A stretch of DNA of 64,000 nucleotides, taken from assembly GCF_014199945.1 (NCBI RefSeq), contig NZ_JACHOR010000004.1:186001-250000 (forward strand). Direction: 5' to 3'. The notes below the pieces were generated by a model. That model did not search any database, was not told where the DNA came from, and saw only the letters and a program-made list of their open reading frames with translations. The position numbers and the translations under genes were made by a program. Origin of the DNA: Brevundimonas variabilis. GTDB lineage: Bacteria; Pseudomonadota; Alphaproteobacteria; Caulobacterales; Caulobacteraceae. Positions 43,863 to 52,926 of the stretch are shown in pieces (within the stretch, counting starts at the first letter, position 1; every line of letters starts with the position of its first letter).

Positions 43863-45859
43863 CACACCCGTGCCTTGACCGCTGCCACGACGGCCTCGGC
43901 CGTAATGCCGAATTCGCGGTACAGGACCTCGGCCGGGGCCGATGCGCCGAAGGAGGACATGCCGATGAAGGCCCCGTCCTCGCCGATGAACCGTTCCCAA
44001 CCCTGTTTCACCGCGGCCTCGACGGCGACACGGATCGTGCCGCGGCCGAGGATTGAGGCCTGGTAGGCCGCGTCCTGCTGCTCGAACAGTTCGAAACAGG
44101 GAACGGAGATCACCCGCGTGGGCAGGCCTTCGGCGTCGAGGGTGGCCGCGGCGGCGAGGGCGATGGCGACCTCGGTGCCCGAGGCGAACAGGGTGACTCG
44201 GGCCTCGCCTTCGGTCAGGTATTTCAGCTCATAGGCGCCGCGGGCCGAGAAATTCTCGCACCCGGCCTCGGTCCGGACGGCGGGCGTCTTCTGCCGCGAC
44301 AGCGCCATGGCGGAGGGCGTGTTCCTGTGCTCCAGCGCCAGTTGCCAGCATTCCATGGCCTCCACCGTATCGGCCGGGCGGAAGACCAGCAGGTTCGGGA
44401 TGGCGCGCAGGGCGGCCAGATGCTCGATTGGCTGGTGCGTCGGGCCGTCCTCGCCGAGGCCGATGCTGTCGTGAGTCAGCACATGGATGACCCGGATGCC
44501 CATCAGGGCCGCCATCCGGATGGCCGGGCGGCTGTAGTCCGAGAAGACCATGAAGGTGCCGCCGTAGGGGATGACCCCGCCATGCAGCGCCATGCCGTTC
44601 ATGGCCGTGCCCATGCCGAACTCGCGGATGCCGTAGTTGATGTAGCGGCCCGCATAGTCGGGGCCGTCGAGGATGGGCGTGTCCTTGACGAAGGTGTTGT
44701 TCGAGCCGGTCAGGTCGGCCGAGCCGCCGATCATGTCGGGGATGGCCCCGAACAGCTGATCCAGGGCGGCACCGGACGCCTGGCGCGTGGCCTGGGCGGG
44801 TTTCGTCTCGATCAGCTCGGCGATCTTTGCGTTCAGGCCATCAAAGGCGCCCTCGGGCAGGTCGCCGCGCATGGCGCGGGTGAACTCGGTGGCGTGAGGC
44901 GACCGCGCCAGACGCGCTTCCCAGGCCTTGCGAGCCTTGCCGCCGCGCTTGCCGACCTTGCGCCAGGCGGTCTCGATTTCCGTTGGCAGGTCGAAGGGCT
45001 CGTGATCCCAGCTCATGCCCAGGCGGGTCGCGGCAATCTCTGCGGCGCCGAGGGCGGCCCCGTGGGTCTTGTGGCTGCCTTCCATCGTGGCCGCGCCCTT
45101 GCCGATCTTGGTACGGCAGGCGATCAGCGTCGGCTTGTCCTGTTTCGTGGCCCAGGCCATGGCCTTGGAGATGGCCTTCATGTCGTGGCCGTCGACCGCC
45201 TTCACCGCCCAGCCAGCCGCCTTGAAGCGTCCGGCCTGGTCCGTCGCATCCGACAGGCTGACCGCGCCGTCGATGGTGATGGCATTGTCGTCCCAGAGGA
45301 CGGTCAGGCGGTTCAGTTTATAGCGACCCGCCAGTGCGATCGCTTCCTGAGACACGCCCTCCATGAGGCAGCCGTCCCCGGCGATGACCCAGGTGCGGTG
45401 GTCGACAAGGTCCTCACCGAAACGGGCGGCGAGGTGTCGCTCGGCGAGCGCAAACCCCACGGCATTGGCGAGGCCCTGACCCAGCGGACCGGTCGTGGTC
45501 TCGACGCCCGGCATATGACCCCATTCCGGGTGGCCAGCGGTCTTGGATCCCCACTGGCGGAAGTTCGACAGTTCGTCCTTCGTAGCCGCCTTGTAGCCGG
45601 TCAGGTGCAGCAGGGCGTAGATCAGCATCGATCCGTGGCCCGCCGACAGGATGAACCGGTCCCGGTCGGCCCAGTCCGGACGCGAGGCGTCGAACTTCAT
45701 ATATTTCGAGAAAAGGACCGTCGCCACGTCGGCCATGCCCATCGGCATGCCGGGGTGACCGCTGTTCGCCTTTTCGACGCCATCCATGGCCAGCACACGG
45801 ATGGCATTGGCCATGGCCTCGGGCGAGGCCTTGGCAGAAGAGGTTTCGGACTTGGCCAC
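43862..45859 (-). CDS. tkt: Transketolase
   Basis: 665 residues from GTG 45859; the open frame to 45922 has no ribosome site. TPP enzyme of the pentose phosphate pathway moving two-carbon units. Motifs are EKANSGHPGMPMGMADVATVLF, GDGCLMEGVSQEA with the TPP GDG motif, WDDNAITIDG, and in the second domain RFINYGIREF-like YINYGIREFGM, HDSIGLGEDGPTHQP. Full length. Separated by about 100 bp from the divergent zauP gene. Confidence 0.96.
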   Translation of the reverse strand: MAKSETSSAKASPEAMANAIRVLAMDGVEKANSGHPGMPMGMADVATVLFSKYMKFDASRPDWADRDRFILSAGHGSMLIYALLHLTGYKAATKDELSNFRQWGSKTAGHPEWGHMPGVETTTGPLGQGLANAVGFALAERHLAARFGEDLVDHRTWVIAGDGCLMEGVSQEAIALAGRYKLNRLTVLWDDNAITIDGAVSLSDATDQAGRFKAAGWAVKAVDGHDMKAISKAMAWATKQDKPTLIACRTKIGKGAATMEGSHKTHGAALGAAEIAATRLGMSWDHEPFDLPTEIETAWRKVGKRGGKARKAWEARLARSPHATEFTRAMRGDLPEGAFDGLNAKIAELIETKPAQATRQASGAALDQLFGAIPDMIGGSADLTGSNNTFVKDTPILDGPDYAGRYINYGIREFGMGTAMNGMALHGGVIPYGGTFMVFSDYSRPAIRMAALMGIRVIHVLTHDSIGLGEDGPTHQPIEHLAALRAIPNLLVFRPADTVEAMECWQLALEHRNTPSAMALSRQKTPAVRTEAGCENFSARGAYELKYLTEGEARVTLFASGTEVAIALAAAATLDAEGLPTRVISVPCFELFEQQDAAYQASILGRGTIRVAVEAAVKQGWERFIGEDGAFIGMSSFGASAPAEVLYREFGITAEAVVAAVKARV

Positions 45860-45955
45860 GGCGGTGTCTTTCGTCGGAAGGCGGAAAAAGGACGGCGCGG
45901 GCGCTTTACCCCGGCGCGGCAACGCGTTCTATAAGAAATCTGGAGGGAGAGACCG

Positions 45956-46210
45956 ATGGCTGATGCCACGACCGCTGCGAAAGAGCGTATCGATCAGGCT
46001 CTCGCCGCGCTGGAGCGCAAGGTGCTGGAGCTGAAGGCCCGCCCTGCAAGCGCCCCGCCGATCACCGACGACGACCTGTTTGCCCCGCGTACGCCGAACC
46101 CTGCCGATGCGGCGCGCATTGCCGCGCTGGAGGCCGCGGGCCGCGAGGCGTCGGACATGCTCGCTGAAGCGGCGCAGGCCATGCGTGGCCTTCTGAACGA
46201 GCCCGCCTGA
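45956..46210 (+). CDS. zauP: ZapA-partner coiled-coil protein (ZauP-like)
   Basis: 84 residues with a strong ribosome site (ctggagggagagacc). Mostly coiled coil (AAKERIDQALAALERKVLELKA; DAARIAALEAAGREASDMLAEAAQAM). In Caulobacter crescentus the gene just before zapA encodes ZauP, a small coiled-coil protein that works with ZapA to focus the Z-ring. Position, size and character agree. The stop overlaps the zapA start by one base. Confidence 0.75.
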   Translation: MADATTAAKERIDQALAALERKVLELKARPASAPPITDDDLFAPRTPNPADAARIAALEAAGREASDMLAEAAQAMRGLLNEPA

Positions 46211-46524
46211 TGGCGACGGTCACGGTCGACATCAACGGTCGCCCCTATGCCGTCGGATGCGCCGATGGTCAGGAGGAGCGGGTCAAGACGCTTGCCCGGC
46301 TTTTTGACCGGAACGTCAGGAGCGTGGCCAGCGACGTGGGCCATGTCGGTGACCTGCGGCTTTTCCTGATGGCGGCCCTGGTGCTCGCGGACGAACTGCA
46401 CGAAGCGAGGCAGGCGTCCGAATTGGCGGTGCCGCCGATCCCCGCCGCCGATCCCGAAGCGGGTGTCGCAGAGGCGCTGAACGCCGTGGCCGCGCGGCTG
46501 GAGAAGCTGGCGCAGAGCATCTGA
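46210..46524 (+). CDS. zapA: Cell-division protein ZapA
   Basis: 104 residues. N-terminal VDINGRPYAVGCADGQEERVKTLARLFDRNV is the ZapA head domain; the second half is a coiled coil. It binds FtsZ filaments. Translationally coupled to zauP and followed by the 6S RNA locus, a conserved order in many proteobacteria. Confidence 0.92.
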   Translation: MATVTVDINGRPYAVGCADGQEERVKTLARLFDRNVRSVASDVGHVGDLRLFLMAALVLADELHEARQASELAVPPIPAADPEAGVAEALNAVAARLEKLAQSI

Positions 46525-46570
46525 GCCAGGCCGCTTGTTCGCGGCCTAAGTAGCGCCTATCTTGCTCCTT

Positions 46571-46739
46571 GGCGGGTCTTGCTGTGGCTCTCGTCGAAGG
46601 CAACATATCCTCGCGGCCTTAATTCACTCGAAGGGATCTGTCCCTGTCCGACCTCGTGGGGTCGAGCACACGGAGCCCACCTGGCTACCCAGGCTCGAGA
46701 GGATTTAAACCGTCCTTCACGGCTCTTATGGCGCCGCCA
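46571..46739 (+). ncRNA. ssrS: 6S RNA candidate
   Basis: This gene-free stretch lies between zapA and the formyltetrahydrofolate cyclo-ligase gene, the usual locus of 6S RNA. A TATCTT hexamer at 46559-46564 could be its -10 box. The ends pair (ggcgg with ccgcc; cgtcgaagg with ccttcacg), the middle pairs (tcctcg with cgagagga), and inner hairpins cctgg/ccagg and gacc/ggtc are present, giving a long rod with a bulge. 6S RNA binds sigma-70 polymerase and mimics an open promoter. Ends are approximate. Confidence 0.65.
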
Positions 46740-46785
46740 ACCCATTCCACCCGAGCGATCGCGCTCGCTGCGTAACGGCCTTGCG

Positions 46786-47340
46786 ATGACGTCCAAGCCC
46801 CAGTTGCGCGCGACCATGAGGGCCCTCCGCAAGCAACTGGCGGATGCCTTGCCGGACGCCAGCCAGCAGGTCGCGGACTTCGCAAAGGAACTCCCCCAAG
46901 CCTCCATGGTGGCGCTTTATGCTGCTGTTGGTCCCGAACTGGATCCGGAGCCATTGGCGAGGGCCTTGCAACAGACCGGACGGCGGCTGTGCCTGCCGGT
47001 GGTGACAGAGCGGGGCCAAGCCCTGATCTTTCGTTGCTGGACGCCGGGCGATCCGCTCGAGACAGACCTAGGCGGATGTCCGGCACCGCTGCCTTTGGCT
47101 GACGAGGTCATACCGGACCTGATCCTGACACCATTGCTGGCGTTTGACCGAAACGGCGGACGGCTGGGGCAGGGCGGAGGCTATTACGACCGGACGTTTG
47201 CTGCCCTGCCGGCCGTTCCCCGGATCGGCCTCGCCTATTCCGGACAGGCGGTCGAGGCGCTACCGATGGACGCGCATGATCAGTGGCTGGATGGCGTTCT
47301 GACGGAGGTCGGCTATATCGCGACCCGAAAGGTCACCTGA
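46786..47340 (+). CDS. fau: 5-formyltetrahydrofolate cyclo-ligase
   Basis: 184 residues from ATG 46786; the longer open frame runs through the 6S RNA. Converts 5-formyl-THF to 5,10-methenyl-THF with ATP. Motifs are LRKQLADALPDASQQVA, PDLILTPLLAFDRNGGRLGQGGGYYDRTF (ATP and substrate binding) and the C-terminal DGVLTEVG. Usual length. Next gene ymdB starts 3 bp later. Confidence 0.93.
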   Translation: MTSKPQLRATMRALRKQLADALPDASQQVADFAKELPQASMVALYAAVGPELDPEPLARALQQTGRRLCLPVVTERGQALIFRCWTPGDPLETDLGGCPAPLPLADEVIPDLILTPLLAFDRNGGRLGQGGGYYDRTFAALPAVPRIGLAYSGQAVEALPMDAHDQWLDGVLTEVGYIATRKVT

Positions 47341-47343
47341 CAC

Positions 47344-48168
47344 ATGAGACTGGCATTCTTCGGCGACGTGATCGGCAAGTCCGGTCGTGATGGCCTGACC
47401 GACCACCTGCCTGCGCTGAAGCGCGACCTGAAGCTCGACTTCGTGGTGGTCAATGCCGAGAACGCGGCAGGCGGCTTCGGCATCACGGAAAACACGGCGC
47501 GCGAGCTGTTCATGGCCGGGGCTGACTGCCTGACCCTGGGCAACCACTCCTGGGACCAGCGGGAGGCCCTGACTTATATCGTGCGCGAACCGCGCCTGAT
47601 CCGGCCGGCCAACTATCCGCGACTGATGGATGCGCCAGGCGCCGGGGCCAATCTGTTCGAGACGCCTTCGGGCAAGACGGTGCTGGTCATGAATGTGCTG
47701 GGCCGTATCCACATGGACCCCAACGACGACCCGTTCAGCGCCGTGGACCGCGAGCTGAACGCCTGTCCGCTGGGTGTCGCGGCCGACGCCGTGATCGTGG
47801 ACATGCATGCCGAGGCGACGTCCGAGAAGATGGCGATGGGTCATTTCTGTGATGGCCGCGCCAGCCTCGTGATCGGCACCCACACCCATGTCCCAACGGC
47901 GGACGCCCAGATCCTGCCGGGCGGTACGGCCTATCAGACGGACGCCGGGGGCTGCTGCGACTATGACAGCGTCATCGGCAACGAGAAGGAAGAGCCGCTG
48001 CGGCGGTTCACGACCCGGATCTCGGGCGGTCGCTACGCTCCCGCGCACGGCCCGGCAACGATCTGTGGCGTCTATGTCGAGACCGACGACCGGACCGGCC
48101 TGGCCACGCGGATCGAGCCGATCCGGGTTGGCGGGCGGCTGAAACAGGCGATCCCAGAAGCGGCCTGA
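47344..48168 (+). CDS. ymdB: YmdB-type metallophosphoesterase (TIGR00282)
   Basis: 274 residues. Binuclear metal motifs are FFGDVIGKSGR, VVVNAENAAGGFG, LTLGNHSWDQRE, VDMHAEATSEKMA and IGTHTHVPTAD. The family hydrolyses cyclic nucleotides such as cAMP and controls biofilm in Bacillus. The usual block TDAGMCGDYDSVIGM reads TDAGGCCDYDSVIGN here, a small change near the active site. Coupled to fau. Confidence 0.93.
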   Translation: MRLAFFGDVIGKSGRDGLTDHLPALKRDLKLDFVVVNAENAAGGFGITENTARELFMAGADCLTLGNHSWDQREALTYIVREPRLIRPANYPRLMDAPGAGANLFETPSGKTVLVMNVLGRIHMDPNDDPFSAVDRELNACPLGVAADAVIVDMHAEATSEKMAMGHFCDGRASLVIGTHTHVPTADAQILPGGTAYQTDAGGCCDYDSVIGNEKEEPLRRFTTRISGGRYAPAHGPATICGVYVETDDRTGLATRIEPIRVGGRLKQAIPEAA

Positions 48169-48190
48169 AGATCATCGATTGACGGAACTG

Positions 48191-48223
48191 ATTACGCATG
48201 TAATCTGAGATTACAGATGTAAT
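48191..48223. promoter_or_regulatory. Two palindromic operator sites, BlaI/MecI-like
   Basis: attacgcatgtaat at 48191-48204 and attacagatgtaat at 48210-48223, centres 19 bp apart. The second is a perfect inverted repeat ATTACA-2-TGTAAT; the core TACA-TGTA matches the known BlaI/MecI operator core. They lie just upstream of an operon whose second gene encodes a BlaI-type regulator, so autorepression is likely. Promoter hexamers are not clear. Confidence 0.75.
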
Positions 48224-48237
48224 CAAACGAGGATGTC

Positions 48238-48696
48238 ATGGCCGTTCTGCACCGTCTCTCTCCCGCCCTTCTGGGCGTGCTGGTCGCGACGCCCGCCCTG
48301 GCCCAGCCGCAGGCCGTCACCCTCGGGACTATCTTCGGCGATGCCGCGCCAACGATGAAGCTGCTGATGGTCCTGCTGATCGCCGGAATGCTGGCCTCGA
48401 TGGTCATCGCGGTCCGCAAGATCATGGCGGGCCCGGCCCTGGTCGGCGGCTCGGCCTTTCTGTCGGCGCTGAGACTGGGCGGGCCACTGATCGGCCTGCT
48501 GGGAGCCGCGTTCAATGGCGTCATGATCCTGATCGGCCTTGCGAATGTCGGAGAGCCCGTTCCCTTCGCCGTCATCGCCCCCGGCCTGGCCGAGGGAGCC
48601 ACGATCGCCATGCTGGGCCTGCTGGCCGGGGTCATTGCCGTGATCTGCAACTGGGCGGTCGAGGCCCGGATCGATCGCGCCATTCTGAGGCCCTGA
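48238..48696 (+). CDS. MotA/TolQ/ExbB-like membrane protein
   Basis: 152 residues, ribosome site cgaggatgtc. A signal peptide or first helix (LLGVLVATPALAQ) is followed by three membrane helices (LLMVLLIAGMLASMVIA, LIGLLGAAFNGVMILIGLAN, TIAMLGLLAGVIAVICNW). The block PGLAEGATIAMLGLLAGVIAVI resembles the C-terminal part of ExbB/MotA proton channels, but the protein is shorter. No ExbD partner is present. Co-transcribed with the BlaI-type gene 9 bp downstream. Confidence 0.75.
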   Translation: MAVLHRLSPALLGVLVATPALAQPQAVTLGTIFGDAAPTMKLLMVLLIAGMLASMVIAVRKIMAGPALVGGSAFLSALRLGGPLIGLLGAAFNGVMILIGLANVGEPVPFAVIAPGLAEGATIAMLGLLAGVIAVICNWAVEARIDRAILRP

Positions 48697-48704
48697 GCCC
48701 GGTC

Positions 48705-49037
48705 ATGGCTGTCACTCCCATCCATGTCACCGAAGCCGAGAGCGAGATCCTGGCGGCGCTCTGGCGACGGGGCCCGCTGACGCCGACGGGTCTGATCGAG
48801 GAGGTGCGACTGGCCCAGCCCTGGGGCGATGCCACGATCAAGACCCTGCTGGGCCGCCTGATGCGCAAGAAGGCCGTACGCCCGGACCGCGATGATGGCC
48901 GGCTGACCTACCGCGCCCTGATCGACCGCGAAACCTATCTGGACGCCGAGGTTCAGGCGCTCGCCGATCGGCTGTTCGAAGGCCGGCTCGAGCGTCTGGT
49001 CGCCCATGTCGGTCGCTCGAGAGAGCGTCCCGATTAG
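48705..49037 (+). CDS. BlaI/MecI-family transcriptional repressor
   Basis: 110 residues. Winged helix-turn-helix: EAESEILAALWRRGPLTPTGLIEEV, ATIKTLLGRLMRKKAVRPDRDDGRLTYRALIDRETYL, then a dimerisation helix. In the family a BlaR1/MecR1 protease inactivates the repressor, but no such gene is adjacent. The likely operators are 480 bp upstream, before the partner gene. The stop lies 11 bp from the convergent S9 peptidase stop. Confidence 0.92.
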   Translation: MAVTPIHVTEAESEILAALWRRGPLTPTGLIEEVRLAQPWGDATIKTLLGRLMRKKAVRPDRDDGRLTYRALIDRETYLDAEVQALADRLFEGRLERLVAHVGRSRERPD

Positions 49038-49047
49038 GAACGCGGCG

Positions 49048-51222
49048 TCAGGCCGGCTGGAAGCCGGCCTGACCGGTCTGCCACAGCAGGAAGCTGTAGA
49101 TGTCGGCGTCCAGGGCATCCAGCTGGCTACGGGTTGAGCCGATGCCGTGGCCGGCCTCGAAATCCACCCGCAGCAGGATCGGCCCGCTGTCCGGTGCCGC
49201 CGCTGCCCGGAGGCGCGCGGTCATCTTTGCGGAGTGCCAGGGTTCGACGCGCGGGTCGGTCATGCCATGAGGCATCAGCACGGCCGGATAGCGGGTCCCG
49301 TCGACGACGTGATGCAGGGAATCCATGGCGTACAGGCCCCTGAACCCGTCCTCGGTGGTGACGGTGCCGAACTCATCGATATTGCCGGGACCGTTCTGCG
49401 AGAACTCCATGCGAAGGGCATTGAGACAGCCGACCTCGGGCACGACGACCGCAAACAGGTCCGGCCGCTCGGTCAGGGCCCGGCCCATGGTGATGCCGCC
49501 GGCGGAGCCGCCCGCGATCCCCAGTTTGGCCGATGAGGTCCAACCGGCCTTGATCAGATGTTCGCTGACGTCGATCAGGTCGCGCCAGGTGTTGGGCTTG
49601 GTCAGCTTCTGGCCCGCGCGCCACCAGCGTTTGCCGTATTCCCCGCCACCTCTCACATGCGCCGTGACCAGAACGCCGCCCAGCGCCAGGAACGGCACGG
49701 CCCGGGTCGCGAAACCGGGCGTCGACGAGATCTGATAGGCCCCATAGGCATTGACCAGCGTCGGAGCCGAACCGTCGCGCACCAGGCCCTTTCTGGCGAT
49801 GATCGAGACCGGCACGCGCGTGCCATCCCGCGCGGTGGCGAAATCGCGGATGGCTTCGAAGGGCGAGGTGTCGATGTCGGGCCTGGGCGAAAGCCCGGTG
49901 TCGGTGACGGTCCCGTCTGCACCGACCCGCCACACGCCGACCGGCTCCAGCCAGCTGGTCAGCCGCAGATAGACCCCGGGCTCGGATGTGCTGGCGTTGG
50001 TCTGAAGGATGGACCCCTCGAAGGGCAGGGGCACAGGCGTCAGCGTCCCGGACGGATTCACCCTGGCCAGGCTCTGGTATCCGCCCTCCATGAAGCTGAC
50101 GTAGAGGCCGTCCCGGGCGTGGGCGAGGCCCTCGATCACCCGATCGCCGTGGGGGATGACCACCTCGGCGGCCGACAGATCGGGCGAGGACATGCTGACC
50201 TTCAGGACCTTGCCGTTCTCGGCGTCCCGTGTGCTGAGAAGATAGAGATCATCGCCCTTCCACCCGACGGTGGTGATCTCGTCTTCCAGCGTCGCGACAG
50301 GCTTGAACCGGGGCGTGCCGGCCACAAGGTCGGACAGGAGGGTGGACCAGACGGGGTTCTCGCGACGAACGCCGCCAAAGACGGCCACCAGCACATGATC
50401 CGACGTCGGGTCGGTGATCAGGACCGGGAACTCGGACGGGGTCAGGGGTATGGCGTCATACTTGCCCCGTTTCAGAATTTCGATGTCGGCCTCGGCCTCG
50501 GTGCCGACCCGATGGAGCCAGGCCACGCTGTCCTTGTAATAGTCGACGCTGCCCTTGGCGGCGTTTCCGAACCGCAGATAGAAGAAACCGGTGCCGTCCG
50601 GTAGCCACGATGGCGAGGCGTACTGCGTGCGGTCGATCCGCTCGGGCAGGATGGTCTGGTCCGCCACCCGCATGATGTGCAGGACGGAGTCTTCCGAGCC
50701 TGACGGGGACAGGCCATAGACGACATGCGATCCGTCGGGAGACGGCACCCACCAGTCCAGCGAGACATGGCTGCCGCCCGCCTTGAGCGCGTCCGGATCG
50801 ACCAGGACCCGATCGACCGTGCCTTCGCGCACGATCAGGGCCGAGGTGTCCTTGCCCTCGGCGCGCTTGGTGTAGAACAGCTTGCCGCCCGCCGGGACCG
50901 GTGCCGTGGCGGTGGCATTCGATCCGGTCAGGGCCGAGATCTGCTCCAGCATCGCAGCCCGGCCGGGGATGGCGGCCAGCGTCGCCTCTGCGTGGGCGGC
51001 GTTGCAGCGCATGAACGGCTCCCAGTCGGGGTCGGTGCGGGTTTCCATCCAGCGGTAGGGATCGGTCACCGACTGCCCGAAGAAGGTTTCGGTCACGGGC
51101 TCGACGCGGGCGACAGGTGGCACCGGGATCAAGGAGCCGCGTGCCGCGACCCTCTGACCGGAGCCGGCGACCAGCGCCAGCGCTGCGGCACCGATCAGGA
51201 GTTTACGCCGTTCGACAAGCAT
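49048..51222 (-). CDS. Prolyl oligopeptidase-type serine peptidase (S9)
   Basis: 724 residues from ATG 51222 (gagggggcgggtc before it). A signal peptide (KLLIGAAALALVAGSGQRVAA) indicates export. An N-terminal block DPYRWMETRTDPDWEPFM and a seven-bladed propeller (residues about 90-430) precede the catalytic domain with nucleophile in GGSAGGITMGRAL, Asp in GMTDPRVEP and His in EAGHGIGS. Cleaves after Pro in short peptides. Next to, and convergent with, the BlaI-type gene. Confidence 0.93.
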   Translation of the reverse strand: MLVERRKLLIGAAALALVAGSGQRVAARGSLIPVPPVARVEPVTETFFGQSVTDPYRWMETRTDPDWEPFMRCNAAHAEATLAAIPGRAAMLEQISALTGSNATATAPVPAGGKLFYTKRAEGKDTSALIVREGTVDRVLVDPDALKAGGSHVSLDWWVPSPDGSHVVYGLSPSGSEDSVLHIMRVADQTILPERIDRTQYASPSWLPDGTGFFYLRFGNAAKGSVDYYKDSVAWLHRVGTEAEADIEILKRGKYDAIPLTPSEFPVLITDPTSDHVLVAVFGGVRRENPVWSTLLSDLVAGTPRFKPVATLEDEITTVGWKGDDLYLLSTRDAENGKVLKVSMSSPDLSAAEVVIPHGDRVIEGLAHARDGLYVSFMEGGYQSLARVNPSGTLTPVPLPFEGSILQTNASTSEPGVYLRLTSWLEPVGVWRVGADGTVTDTGLSPRPDIDTSPFEAIRDFATARDGTRVPVSIIARKGLVRDGSAPTLVNAYGAYQISSTPGFATRAVPFLALGGVLVTAHVRGGGEYGKRWWRAGQKLTKPNTWRDLIDVSEHLIKAGWTSSAKLGIAGGSAGGITMGRALTERPDLFAVVVPEVGCLNALRMEFSQNGPGNIDEFGTVTTEDGFRGLYAMDSLHHVVDGTRYPAVLMPHGMTDPRVEPWHSAKMTARLRAAAAPDSGPILLRVDFEAGHGIGSTRSQLDALDADIYSFLLWQTGQAGFQPA

Positions 51223-51302
51223 GACCCGCCCCCTCGTCAACGGTCAGATCAACTCATGCGACGTCGCGCTTGTCAAACGACGTAATCTTGACAGACGATG
51301 GA

Positions 51303-52871
51303 TCAGGCGGCGGTCAGCCGGGCGTCCCCGGCCTCGACCGCCAGCGTCTCACGCGTCGTCAGGACGCCATTGCGATCCTGGATCTGGTCCAGAACCTTGA
51401 ACTCGGTCTGCCAGCGTTCCGGCGTTACGTCGCAGATTACATAGCCGCGCTGGCTGTTGCGGAATTTCAGCTGCGGGTTGGCGCTCAGGAACTGCGCCTG
51501 GTCCGGACGCTGGTCCTGACCGTCGCCGCCGGAGCTGATCGAGGTCGAGACGAACTCGGTCGCGATCGGGGCACCCTCGGGATTGCGGCCGTCCAGATAG
51601 AGCTCGCCGGCATAGTTCTGGTGCTCGTCCCCGGTCAGGACGACAGTATTGGCGATGCGGCGGTCGCGGATGTGGCGCAGCAGGCGCTCGCGCGGGACCC
51701 GATAGCCTGCCCAGCTGTCGGTGTTGACCCCGTAGTCCTCACCCGGATTGCGGTCCAGATCCATGACCATGATCTGCTGGGCCAGCACTTTCCACGTCGC
51801 TTCCGACCGGTCCAGATTGTTTAGAAGCCACGCTTCCTGGGCCTCGCCCAGCACCTGGGCCGTGCGGTCGTTGATGCCGTCGCAGCCACTGTTGAACCGG
51901 TCCTGACAGGGCTGATCGGTGCGGAACTGGCGGGTATCCAGCAGGTTCAGGTCCAGCAGGTTGCCATACTGGGCCCGACGATAGAGCTGCATGGCCGATC
52001 CGCGCGGGAAGGACGATTTCCGCAGCGGCATGTGTTCGTAATAGGCCTGCATCGCCGCCGCCTGTCGCAGGGCGAAGATCTGGGGATCGGTGCCGTCCTG
52101 ATCGAGGTCCGAAACCCAGTTGTTATCGATCTCGTGATCGTCCCAGACGGTGAACCACGCCGCCGAAGCGTGCGAAGCCTGGAGGTCGGTGTCCATCTTG
52201 TACTGGGCATAGCGCTGCCGGTAATCGGTGACCGTATAGACCTCGCCGCCGATGTGGGTGCGGAGATTTTCGCGGGGTTCAAGCCCCCCGTAAACGCGGT
52301 TGCCGCGCCCTTCGTAGATGTAGTCGCCGTAGCAATAGATGAAGTCGAGGTCCTCTCCGGCGATCTTGCGATGGGCCGTGTAGTGGCCTGACTCATAGGC
52401 CTGGCAGCCGAGGACGCCGAACTTCACGGCGGCGAGGGCGGAGCCGACCACGGGCGTGGTCTTGGCCCGGCCGGTGCCCGAGCGTTCGCGACCGGCGGTG
52501 AAGCGATAGAAATAGGGCCGGCCCGGCTCCAGGCCGCCGACCTCGACGTGGACCGCGTGGCCCAGTTCGGGGCGGGCGACGGTGTCGCCCTTCTGCACCA
52601 CACTGTCGCCGAAGCCCTGCTCGGTCGCGACTTCCCAGCTGACGGCCACGGGTTGCGACGGCATGCCGTGATCGGGTTCCAGCGGGCGGGGGGCGAGGCG
52701 GGTCCAGATCACGAAGCCGTCGGGCAGGGGATCTCCGGCCGCGACGCCGAGCTGGAACGGATTGTCCTCGAACACCATCTGCGCCATCGCCTGGCGCCCG
52801 GCGACCAGGGTCGCACCGCCTGCTGCCACGGTCAGCAGCAGGCCTCGCCGCGAAAGATCGATGCCGGCCAT
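51303..52871 (-). CDS. phoD: Alkaline phosphatase / phosphodiesterase PhoD
   Basis: 522 residues from ATG 52871 (ggagtgaacat before it). The Tat signal SRRGLLL plus hydrophobic run fits PhoD export. Metal and active-site blocks are VLGCQAYESGHYTAHR, FIYCYGDYIYEGRG, VWDDHEIDNNW and VVLTGDEHQNYAGEL. Releases phosphate from phosphate esters and teichoic-type diesters; usually induced by phosphate starvation, though no Pho box was identified. Confidence 0.92.
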   Translation of the reverse strand: MAGIDLSRRGLLLTVAAGGATLVAGRQAMAQMVFEDNPFQLGVAAGDPLPDGFVIWTRLAPRPLEPDHGMPSQPVAVSWEVATEQGFGDSVVQKGDTVARPELGHAVHVEVGGLEPGRPYFYRFTAGRERSGTGRAKTTPVVGSALAAVKFGVLGCQAYESGHYTAHRKIAGEDLDFIYCYGDYIYEGRGNRVYGGLEPRENLRTHIGGEVYTVTDYRQRYAQYKMDTDLQASHASAAWFTVWDDHEIDNNWVSDLDQDGTDPQIFALRQAAAMQAYYEHMPLRKSSFPRGSAMQLYRRAQYGNLLDLNLLDTRQFRTDQPCQDRFNSGCDGINDRTAQVLGEAQEAWLLNNLDRSEATWKVLAQQIMVMDLDRNPGEDYGVNTDSWAGYRVPRERLLRHIRDRRIANTVVLTGDEHQNYAGELYLDGRNPEGAPIATEFVSTSISSGGDGQDQRPDQAQFLSANPQLKFRNSQRGYVICDVTPERWQTEFKVLDQIQDRNGVLTTRETLAVEAGDARLTAA

Positions 52872-52926
52872 ATGTTCACTCCAGACTGGGTTGCCCAACA
52901 GACCTAATAGGCCTTTGTGACAGTCG

